From Heliopora coerulea (Eukaryota > Cnidaria > Anthozoa > Scleralcyonacea > Helioporidae), in the NCBI GenBank assembly GCA_030142905.1, contig JASJOG010000250.1, positions 248,001-312,000 on the forward strand: a stretch of DNA of 64,000 nt. Reading direction: 5' to 3'. Numbering within the stretch: the first letter of the stretch is position 1; every line of letters begins with the position of its first letter. Both the position numbers and the translations under genes were made by a program. The notes beneath the pieces were generated by a model, which was given only the letters and a program-made list of their open reading frames with translations, did no database searches and was not told the DNA's origin. Shown one piece after another: positions 56,527 through 64,000 of this stretch.

Positions 56527-57470
56527 TTAAAATGATCCTGCTGAATAGGTTTTCCCTTCTCTCTCCTGGTTCTTGTCTCCTTGCCTCTTCCTTTTTCCTC
56601 TGAGGAACTTCCTGCATGTTTTTACAATATCTGACGATTTGTAGTTTGCTCTGCTTAGACAAAGGGAATCTGTTTGTTGAAGTTCAGCAAGACAAAGTGC
56701 TCCTGGATTCATTCCAAGTTCTTCCAAATGCTCAACAGTAGCCCTCCCACTAATGTTAAAGTGGGCCACAGCATCATAAACTCCTAGCTTAAAAATATTG
56801 GCTCCGACAAACACTGGTTTTGGAATTAGTTGGCAAATCATACCATTAAATGCTTCATTTTGATTCTGTGTTTTCCCATCAAGGCACTTTTGTAGCAGGT
56901 TATGATTACTACAATGAGCATAAACAGGCTTAAGTTCTACAATATCACTAAGTGGTAAGCCTTTGCCATGCTTATATGTGCTTGTCTTGTTGGGTTGATC
57001 TCTTTTATATCCACACCAACTATTTCCACCAGCAGGTCACTAAGTATGTAAAGGCTGCTTGTCAGTGGAAGCACAATGAAAGAGAGAAGCAAGGATATTG
57101 CTCTTCATTTCAGCAAGGCTTCCAGTGCTGCTTCTTATAGCAATGCCATAACAATTTTGAAGTTTACCAATCACACCATCAGTCAATTTTCCTTTCCCAC
57201 CAAATGACATTCATAGCATTCCTTGCATAGAAACATTTCTAATACAGTACTTAATATCTCCATATCAATAATGCGGTAGCCACTTACTTCTTGTTAAGGC
57301 TTACCATGTACGCCAATTTTTCGAGCAGAGGCCGATAGCGGTGTGGCACATGTGTCACGGATTCCACCTGGATATTCTGGTGCTGGCACATTTTCCCCAC
57401 TGGCACTTTGTGAAGAAGTCTCATTCACCTTCGAGCACTTAGCGTTTGAAAACTGATTTCAAAAAAATTT
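56527..57470 (-). pseudogene. Mutator-like (MULE) transposase remnant with internal deletion
   Basis: Minus strand, 5' to 3': LSASARKIGVHG (57335-57300), GYRIIDMEILSTVLEMFLCK ECYECHLV (near 57280-57200), then directly GKGKLTDGVIGKLQNCYGIA IRSSTGSL, then after a frame change near 57040 CPAGGNSWCGYKRDQPNKTS, ELKPVYAHCSNHNLLQKCLD GKTQNQNEAFNGM, and VFVGANIFKLGVYDAVAHFN with LGMNPGALC and a Lys/Arg-rich tail ending at 56527. These are the N-terminus and the C-terminal part of Mutator-like transposases abundant in invertebrates. The catalytic middle between the 'ECYECHLV' and 'GKGKLTD' segments is missing, so the copy is internally deleted and non-functional. Confidence 0.75.
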
Positions 57471-57599
57471 CCTCTTTTTTTGAATACCCAGAGCGTTGTT
57501 TAGACATCTCGTATAAAAATATTTGCGACTTAAATCAATGATTTTGAGCGAAGCTCTTCCAAAGTACAGTGGAACCTGTATATAACGGCCTTGTATTAA

Positions 57600-57730
57600 G
57601 CGGCCACCCTCTATTAAGCGGCCACCCTCTATTAAGCGGCCAGTTTTCAAAGTCCCGAATTTTGGCCCATACACATGCTGTAATTGTTACCTCTATTAAG
57701 CGGCCACCTCTATTAAGTGGCCGCGGCCAC
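57600..57730. repeat. Subterminal tandem repeats of the pogo-like element
   Basis: The 18-base unit cctctattaagcggccac recurs four or more times with gaps, next to the left terminal repeat. Subterminal repeats like these are common transposase-binding arrays. Confidence 0.8.
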
Positions 57731-57984
57731 CCTTAAGCAGTCCCATGTTTGTCTTTCTTTGTTCTTTTTACCTGTATTAAGCGGTCACTCTTAAACGGAA
57801 ACCCAAAGCCACGTGTCTTTTCATGCAGTATTTTCTTGTGTCTGATTGTGATTAAGAAGCGATCCATCATCATTATAGAAATGACAATGCTAATGCTTAT
57901 AATTAACCGTTCATTATGGTCAATTCTTTTCAGATGTCAGCAATGAGCTGCAGTACAAAATCACGAGATGCAAAAAATTTTGTT

Positions 57985-58182
57985 TCAAATCTGCTTCCCA
58001 CTAGCTCTACTTGAAATTACTTTTTCAGATAGCTTGTTCTTAAGCAGTGTGATTGTGAAGAAATGGCTTCCAAACGTATACTTGTACGAGATTTCCAGGT
58101 CATAACCTCCACCACTTTCAATGCGCTCGCCCTTTACAGTGACTTTTCCGTTGCTTGTTGGTTTGAATTTTATTTCCATCAA
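57985..58182 (-). CDS. 65-residue open frame inside the pogo-like element
   Basis: ATG-initiated frame MMEIKFKPTSNGKVTVKGER followed by IESGGGYDLEISYKYTFGSH FFTITLLKNKLSE, with alternating polar and hydrophobic residues like beta strands. It does not resemble a transposase. It could be a captured exon or chance. Unrecognised. Confidence 0.25.
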   Translation of the reverse strand: MMEIKFKPTSNGKVTVKGERIESGGGYDLEISYKYTFGSHFFTITLLKNKLSEKVISSRASGKQI

Positions 58183-59099
58183 CGCTACTTTAGCAAAATT
58201 TCCGTTTTATTTCCACGTTGATCGTAAGAACTATGAAATGACGGAATGAGATGTATGTCGTTGTGAACTGTAAGTCAGAAATACTGCATGGTAGAGCAAA
58301 AGGCAATTGATTGTATCTTTTCATAACTTTACCTTTATTGCACCGCTACATTTACAAGTTTGCAACTTTGTTGAAAGTAAAGACTGCTTGAAAGAGCATT
58401 GATTTTCTTATTGTTTGCTTGAATGTAGCGTCGTATGACACGCTATTGAAATTGACATTTGACCACGCCCAGTGAGTATTTTTAGTGATCCTGTATTAAT
58501 CGGCCACCTGCATTAAGTGGCCAGTTTCTGAAGTCCCGAGGGTGGCCGTTATATACAGGTTCTACTGTAAATCCAAAATGCGAAACAGCGCTGCGAAACA
58601 AGGCTGTTTTGATGGCTTTGAAAGGTGGAAATACTTGATTTAATACACAGTATAATGATTTAAATCTTACAATAAGGAGGGAGGGGTGGTTAAGAATCAT
58701 TAGGTCTAAAACCTACGTTGCAGAAACGGTCCAGTGATAACAATTTGACAATAACCATCCTATGGGACTAAAAGGATGGGCAATTTCTTTTCAAGATTTA
58801 ATCCTTTTGCGTTGTCGAAATGAGGAAAATAGCAACGAGGAATGAAAAAGTAATGTTTAAGAATGATAAATTTCATGATTTCAAAAAATCGATTTTTGAA
58901 ATATTAAATATATAGAACCACCTATTAAACTATTAATCGCCCGGTGCGTCTCCGAAGTTATCTTCACAGAGTGGGACCCGTGATCATTTGGTAATAGGGT
59001 TAGAATGCATCTAAAAACAATGCCATACAATTAAACGCACTCAAACAAAATATAAAAATACAAAAATATCATAGTCAATTTGGTTCTAAAAAGTCTTAC

Positions 59100-59153
59100 T
59101 TGCTTGGTCTTGATATCCATTCTTGTGGAGTGTGCTTGGATTCTGAGTAGAAT
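59100..59153 (-). CDS. Stalk mini-exon 2 of the SEFIR gene (54 bp)
   Basis: Acceptor tttctcttag and donor GTAAGA enclose 54 bases coding, in phase 1-1, STQNPSTLHKNGYQDQA. It is a diverged tandem duplicate of 59297-59344 and joins the TM exon in frame (joined codon Lys, then SQKEPTSLIV). A short polar Ser/Thr/Asn/Gln segment just outside the membrane fits a receptor stalk. Confidence 0.55.
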
Positions 59154-59296
59154 CTAAGAGAAAGGTAGAAGCACATGACGAGATTGCTATTATATAAGTC
59201 GGGAAAAAATGAGTGATGCAACAAAACGCAACAGAACAACAAAAACAAGATATTAAAAAAATATCAAAGAAAATGTATAACTTTAAAAAGCCTTAC

Positions 59297-59344
59297 TTGC
59301 TTTGTCAATGTTCCTTTGGGGTGTCCTTTGATTCGGAGTGAAAT
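59297..59344 (-). CDS. Stalk mini-exon 1 of the SEFIR gene (48 bp)
   Basis: Acceptor tgcgtttctcttag and donor GTAAGG enclose 48 bases coding, in phase 1-1, FTPNQRTPQRNIDKA. It joins the next mini-exon in frame (joined codon Asn). Two codons shorter than its duplicate. As it is small, support comes from the splice sites, the phase match and the duplication. Confidence 0.5.
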
Positions 59345-59400
59345 CTAAGAGAAACGCAGGACGTAGGATTATTACATAAATTGGGAAAAAATTGACTCAT

Positions 59401-59810
59401 GTGACAAAATACAATAGAGCTACAAACAGCGTAGCTCGGCGTTCCCAGACATGCATGGGTGTGCATGTACACCTCAAATGAACACACATATATTATATAC
59501 AAAAGCGCATGCACCTGCACCTTCATCTGCTCATGTATTTGCAAATGCATATACGGGAGCACACCCACGTGGCAAATTACCTACATATGTCCAGGTACAT
59601 AAATATCAACAAGCACGTGCACAATGTGGAGATAGATGTACTTGCAAATCCACATGTACGCACGCATGTACAGATGTATTCACATTCATATGGACAAAAG
59701 GAAGCCCAAGTTATGATTATTGCTCAAATTGCATGAAGGCAAGTGCGAGTTGGCCAATAGTTTCCAATGAAATTTATCAAGGGTTTTGTTATAAAGGTTT
59801 ATAATTTTCA
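59401..59810. repeat. CA/TG-rich cryptic simple sequence
   Basis: Alternating purine-pyrimidine strings such as gcatgcacc, catgtacgcacgcatgtaca and tgcatatac dominate 59450-59700. They open long frames in several phases on the plus strand (His/Thr/Ala-rich), which I regard as artefacts of composition. Confidence 0.6.
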
Positions 59811-60249
59811 CAATAAATATGGCCAATTTGGTCGGTCAAATTTTGGCATGAGAGGGATTTTGATTGGCTAACTGCATTTGATGTGTTATGTAATGTTTAA
59901 AAAACGAGTAGGAGTGCTTTATCGGATATAAATCATGAGGCGATAGCCGAGAGTTTTAGATCAGATAAAGCAAGTACTGCGAGTTCTTTGAATTGCTTTA
60001 AAAACAAACCTTTTAATACGCTAATTCGCGAAGAAAGTTTGAAAATTTATGTTTCCAAAACCGAGGAAATTGGAAGAAAAAAGTAACCGTGTTTTTATCA
60101 GATACAAAGGCACCACACGGTTATGATTTTCCTTTGTATTTTCCTCAGCTTTTTAACATTAGACAGCAAATTTATATGGGTTGTCATGTGCATGTCTATT
60201 TACAAGAATATATCCATTTTTTATATAGCTCATCTATGGGCTTAGCCAT

Positions 60250-60400
60250 AAGTGAAACCATGTGGGCAACCATGTAGGTAACCATATGCACAACCATGCT
60301 CATCATCCCTTCCACGACCACAACTTGCATAACCATAACCACATGCATGACACCGACTACGAGCATGACACGGACCAAGCGACCACTACAACATGCGCTA
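60250..60400. repeat. CAACCATG-type degenerate short tandem repeat
   Basis: Variants of aaccatg.gcaaccatgta, ccacgaccacaacttgcata and atgacacgga repeat irregularly. The Met/Val-rich minus-strand frame over it is a product of the repeat. Confidence 0.6.
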
Positions 60401-60542
60401 CTATTACAACAACAGCTGAGTACTCATGACTAAATCTAACAACAATAGTTATGGCCTGTTTTTTGACCAATTTATCGGTGACAACCATTGATATATGACC
60501 CCTTATTATTAAGATTATAAGGCACACAAGTTCAATTTTCAG

Positions 60543-60640
60543 TTAGTTTTAACTACGAGGAACAAGCGGAGAATACGAACTGGACAAATTGAGGAATACG
60601 TCAAGTTATATGGAATCAAACGAGGATCCCTGTTGCAGAA
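60543..60640 (+). CDS. Candidate internal exon, unknown family
   Basis: Acceptor gttcaattttcag and a strong donor GTAAGT enclose 98 bases encoding LVLTTRNKRRIRTGQIEEYV KLYGIKRGSLLQ. The charged helix-like composition and perfect donor make it stand out from the surrounding DNA. It is on the plus strand, opposite to the SEFIR gene, within that gene's proposed intron. I do not recognise the domain. Confidence 0.35.
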
Positions 60641-61139
60641 GTAAGTAGGATATTGCTATGTAGAATGACATAGTGACTGGCAGACTTACTGCTACTTAGT
60701 ATATAGGTTTAAGTTTAAATTTCTATTTATTTAGATCAATCAGAGAATTAGCGTTATTACCTACGCATGATATGCGATTTGTGGGGGGTTCTTGTCCTAC
60801 TGAAAGATTGTCAATTTCCTGCGGTCCATGCTCTTCTATGGAGCAACTAGTGGAATGAATTTTTTAATTATGTTAAGGAAGCTCAAACTTACAAACTGCA
60901 AAAAATCTCTTTCATCATGTTATAGGGTAAAGTATTAAAAGTACTCATTAAATCAGTTATTACAAGTCAGCACTCCAACATGCAAAAAATCAACCAAAAG
61001 GATGCGTTTTCATACCTGATGGGTGTTCCTCGTGTTGCGGGGCGATCGTTGGAACAAGTACTGTTATCGGCAAGGACGCGTCATCTAAATGACAAGGACG
61101 AACCCTTTAATTTATTTTTCATTTTGAATTTATTTCTTT

Positions 61140-61270
61140 ATATTTCTGTCTATTTCTCTCTTTCTATCAACCTATCTGCCTATCAACGTATCAAGGTATC
61201 TTCTTATCTACCAATCTACTTATCTACCTATCATCCTATCTTCCTATGAACCTATCTCCCTGTCTACCAA
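61140..61270. repeat. Degenerate (CTAT)n-type repeat
   Basis: cctatc, ctacc, tatcaacctatc and ttcctatc units repeat irregularly over about 130 bp. It lies just before the PLE-like terminal string at 61270-61330. Confidence 0.7.
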
Positions 61271-61390
61271 TCTACCTATCGACGTTGTCATCGGGCGAAA
61301 GGCTTTTGCTCGAAACGTCAGTTTCTTGTCTAGTACTATTCGGCAGCTCCCTGGTTCTTGTGGCTCTTTAGACATCATTTAACACTGCGG
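61270..61390 (+). repeat. Penelope-like terminal sequence remnant
   Basis: gggcgaaaggcttttgctcg aaacgtcagtttc is typical of PLE terminal repeats, in which a 'tga.gaaggc...gc.cgaaacgtc' string marks a hammerhead-like core. No coding part is left. Confidence 0.45.
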
Positions 61391-61969
61391 ACGAAGGGCT
61401 CTAATTTTGTATCATTGTTCTTATTTTTATATCCATGCATCCATCCACCCATTTGTCGATCTGTTTGTCTATCGGTTAATCGATTGGTTTTTCCATTGGT
61501 CTTGCATAACCACCTGCGATTTCAACTCTGAAACGCCTCGGTTTAAGCATATGTGCACTGATCAACAAGTCAAGAACAGATATCCGTGTTTGTAGAGCTA
61601 AGAATATTACAGTACAACGAAATTAAAGTTACTGTGATTAATAAAGATTTAGATTCGAGGCTTTTTAAAGAGCATTGAGTAAAGTCTCAGTCTTTCCTTA
61701 TATTTGGATTCTCACTGTACCTCAACATGTTTTGCATTTACTGAACTAATGACGATACTATTTCAATACAAAAACTAACAATGACGACTGCTATGGTAAG
61801 AACGGCAAAATAAAAAAACCCATTCAGTAAATCATCACTTAGACTAGAATCATCTACGTAATTTAGTTTAATTTTATTTTATTTTAAACACGACAAAGAC
61901 CATATCTGTGGAAGTAGACATATTAATAAATGCAGATTGAGCTTTGCAAAACGTTAACATTTTTCATAC

Positions 61970-62033
61970 CCAGAGGAGGTGGCTTCATGTAAACGTCCTG
62001 AAAACGTGTTTTTGCAGACGGAAATGCAATAAC
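61970..62033 (-). CDS. Candidate upstream exon of the SEFIR gene (64 bp)
   Basis: Between a taattgttttag acceptor and a GTATGA donor, the minus strand codes VIAFPSAKTRFQDVYMKPPP L in phase 0 in, phase 1 out. That phase fits mini-exon 59297-59344. The content is compatible with the end of an extracellular beta-sandwich domain, but no domain can be assigned. Further 5' exons (signal peptide, ligand-binding domains) were not found in the window. Confidence 0.35.
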
Positions 62034-64000
62034 CTAAAACAATTAACGCATTAGACATGAACAAAAGAGAAGTTGTTTCTATGCTTATTTTCATATTACT
62101 TTATATACGCCAGAATAAATGCTTATTATATCAGAAGTTCTCACAAGTATTGTTACCGTCATTTGCTGGTACATCAGCACATTTTTTTGAGAATAATATA
62201 TCTAAGGCCATAGTGTTTTGATACATACTGGGGATAGATTTACATTGGGCAGAAAGGGGCTCCGGTCCACTCTTTCTCTGGAAACTTAATTGTTAAACTA
62301 ATCCTTAACTGGATTTTTGGCAAAGAAAATTGGCAAATAAAATGTCATGTTCACTTGAAAATCACAATCTCTGCAGAAAAAAATTGTCATTGAAGTCGTT
62401 TGCTGTCCATCTCCCGATCAGTATCGAGTCGACTGATATCTATTGCGATGCTGATCGCGGTCGAGATTCCGGTAATTTTACACTGCATGTGTAGACGGCT
62501 ACGGATACTGTGTGATAGCTGATATCAATGTTTGCACCTGAAATTCTCGTGATGGTGACAAAACTATATATTTCATTTAACTTTGCTTTTCATTGTATTA
62601 GAAGTTAAACTTTCGAGTTTCATCATCACTTTAGCTGTCATAATAAAAGAAGTATATGTAGTTTTCTCCCAGAAAATACTGTATATATACTGCTTGCGAA
62701 AATTAATTTCTTATATTAAAATTTTGTTTTGCAGATGAAGTTGAACAATCTTCACATATGAAATACGATTTTCACATGTAAAATGACATGTGATGGTTTG
62801 GCAATGGCTATGACGGAGACAAAGTTAATTGTTTAGTATTTACACATCTATCCTTGTTGCTCGGATGGATATGACAGTAAACAGTGGTCTAAAGTGCCTT
62901 GTTTAACTAACTGATGAAGCTGATTAGGAAACTAGGACTACAGATCAATCTTGGTAAGTGGCTGGTCATGTATTTTCACATATTGATTGATCTGCTTAAT
63001 ATCGCAACTATCTAATAGGATGTCATTTTGCGAATTGTGGACACCGATGGACTGGGTAGATTTTTCTTGGACGTTCTCGGAGGTTTCGCTTTCGCCCCTC
63101 CCAAATACATTTTCGAACGTTACTATCCACCCTCTTAAAAATAACAACGAGCAGGCACAGCAAGAAATTTATGAAGGTTAGTCATTTGGAACCAGCAGTT
63201 TTTGAACGCTTTACATGGGAGAACATTTCGTTGATAAAAATGATGTAACAGTTTTAAGATGCATTTCTGATTCAGTAATAAACTATATCGAAGGTTTTCC
63301 CCGAGTAAAAGGTTAAAAACTGGTCGTGATTTGATAAAGATACGGTAAATTTCGTAAGAAAACTAAAATTGTTTATATTGAGTCATTAAATTTTAAATTA
63401 TTGTAAATAGAAGTACAGCACTCGTTTGTGAATGATGGTTCTCGCACCGGAGATCCTGTTTGGCATCTTTCTCTTCCATTTACAAAATTGCTTGCAGTCT
63501 TTGAATGTTTCTCTTTTCACGAAATTATTTAAAGAGGACTATTGAGATGTATATGTCTTTAAATACAATCTTATAGAATGAGACTCTAGATTTGAAAAGT
63601 AAACTCAAAATATTTATTTATTTGGCTTTTTATTTTTTTACAGAGCAGGTCTTTTCCTTGTAGGATTTTTATTAGTTTTATTATTATCATTATTATTATT
63701 ATTATTACTATTATCATTACGATTATAATTATTTTACAAAATTAAAAAATTAATGCTAATGTCATTCAAATTTTATATCTATATTTCTGCTGCCACTAAA
63801 ATTATGAGACAAATGGTTGGGATATTATTCCTGAGATTTCAAAGCTCAATTCGCTAAATGGCTTTACTTTTATTAACAATTGTGAAAACAAATCCGTTTT
63901 CGAAGCAATCCCGAAAAGCCGACGCGATGAAATCAAATTCTATTCTGAGGTCGAATATTTGCCCTATAAATAACGCATATTCGTAACTTTGTAAATTTAT
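62034..64000. other. No firm gene; (TTA)n run
   Basis: A minus frame at 62938-63147 (Ser/Glu/Asn-rich, ending QPLTKIDL) could be a C-terminal exon of another gene, but nothing confirms it. A TTA/ATT microsatellite lies at 63670-63730. Nothing else is supported. Confidence 0.4.

Larger units (their letters stand above)
57567..58567. mobile_element. pogo/Tigger-like DNA transposon, non-autonomous, 1,001 bp
   Basis: The left end cagtggaacctgtatataac ggcc and right end ggccgttatatacaggttct actg are inverted, and both are flanked by TA (57565-57566 and 58568-58569), the target duplication of Tc1/mariner-pogo elements. The CAGT(A/G)GAACCT terminus matches the pogo/Tigger type. Adjacent to the left end is a run of cctctattaagcggccac units (57600-57730), and similar units (ttaatcggccacctgcatta) occur near the right end. 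No DDE transposase is visible, so it is non-autonomous. It contains a 65-codon minus frame (57985-58182). Confidence 0.85.
54721..59099 (-). other. Large intron of the SEFIR gene, carrying two DNA-transposon remnants
   Basis: 4.4-kb intron between the TM exon and the nearest stalk mini-exon. It holds the Mutator-like transposase remnant (56527-57470) and the pogo/Tigger-like element (57567-58567). The remaining sequence (54.8-56.5 kb and 58.6-59.1 kb) contains no recognisable gene; a 122-codon minus frame at 55359-55727 has no family resemblance. Confidence 0.55.
59090..59430. repeat. Tandem duplication of about 195 bp containing the mini-exons
   Basis: The block aaa.(a/g)tcttacttgct...tttgattc.gagtgaaatctaagagaaa...gggaaaaaattgactcatg is found at about 59090-59240 and again at 59285-59430 with moderate divergence. 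Each copy has one mini-exon with its own splice sites. Confidence 0.75.

Noticed and set aside
59451..59804. 117-codon plus-strand frame rich in His, Thr, Ala and Cys
   Set aside because: Composition comes from CA/TG-rich cryptic simple sequence; two other frames are open over the same bases.
62400..62520. Partly palindromic gatcag/ctgatc region
   Set aside because: Matches are short and interrupted, not clearly above chance.
62938..63147. Minus-strand Ser/Glu/Asn-rich frame ending at a stop
   Set aside because: Could be a C-terminal exon, but there is no clear acceptor and no recognisable motif.

Overview
The window looks like animal nuclear DNA, most probably from an anthozoan cnidarian such as a stony coral or sea anemone. 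It is AT-rich and gene-poor. Coding sequence is split into short exons with GT..AG introns, and the rest is littered with decayed retroelements. The group assignment is inference from gene and repeat content: a SEFIR/IL-17-receptor-like exon, a THAP/DDE-type transposase-like gene, Penelope-like elements (PLEs), and CR1/L2-type LINEs with 2A-like N-termini. No rRNA, CRISPR array or bacterial-style operon is seen.

Layout. 1-9.2 kb: repeats and fragments, namely a LINE 5' end with a 2A-like motif (3.1-3.4 kb, -), a ~215-bp tandem repeat (3.8-4.5 kb), two fold-back elements (6.5 and 6.7 kb), LINE pieces at 7.6-8.0 kb (-) and 8.1-8.3 kb (+), and a PLE GIY-YIG end (8.35-9.15 kb, -). 9.4-19.9 kb: two inverted arms (9.46-10.23 and 19.40-19.91 kb) bracket a minus-strand transposase-like gene (11.46-15.1 kb) and LINE-A (15.1-18.5 kb, -). 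20-28.3 kb: mostly empty, with a nucleoside-phosphorylase-like fragment, several tRNA-like (SINE) units including an inverted tRNA-like complex at 24.7-25.2 kb, and one unassigned exon-like ORF. 28.3-31.5 kb: LINE-B (-). 32.9-37.4 kb: a GTGTTAA-rich repeat, an RTE-like 3' tail, a long TATG microsatellite and a PLE-derived element with terminal inverted repeats. 40.9-43.3 kb: LINE-C (-) with a (GATA)n tail. 44.1-44.4 kb: a death-domain fragment (+). 45.3-48.3 kb: LINE-D (+). 51.7-62.0 kb: the best host gene, a minus-strand SEFIR receptor whose TM exon, SEFIR exon and duplicated stalk mini-exons join in compatible phase 1. Its introns hold an ~800-bp PLE-derived fold-back, a Mutator-like transposase remnant and a 1,001-bp pogo/Tigger-like element. 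62-64 kb: nothing firm.

How the parts fit. Two gene models are supported by splice-phase bookkeeping: the six 3' exons of the transposase-like gene, and the 3' part of the SEFIR receptor. Nearly everything else is transposon debris. The recurring theme is Penelope-like termini, three of them arranged as or inside inverted repeats, with hammerhead-ribozyme-like cores. Family names come from recalled motifs and no database search was run.
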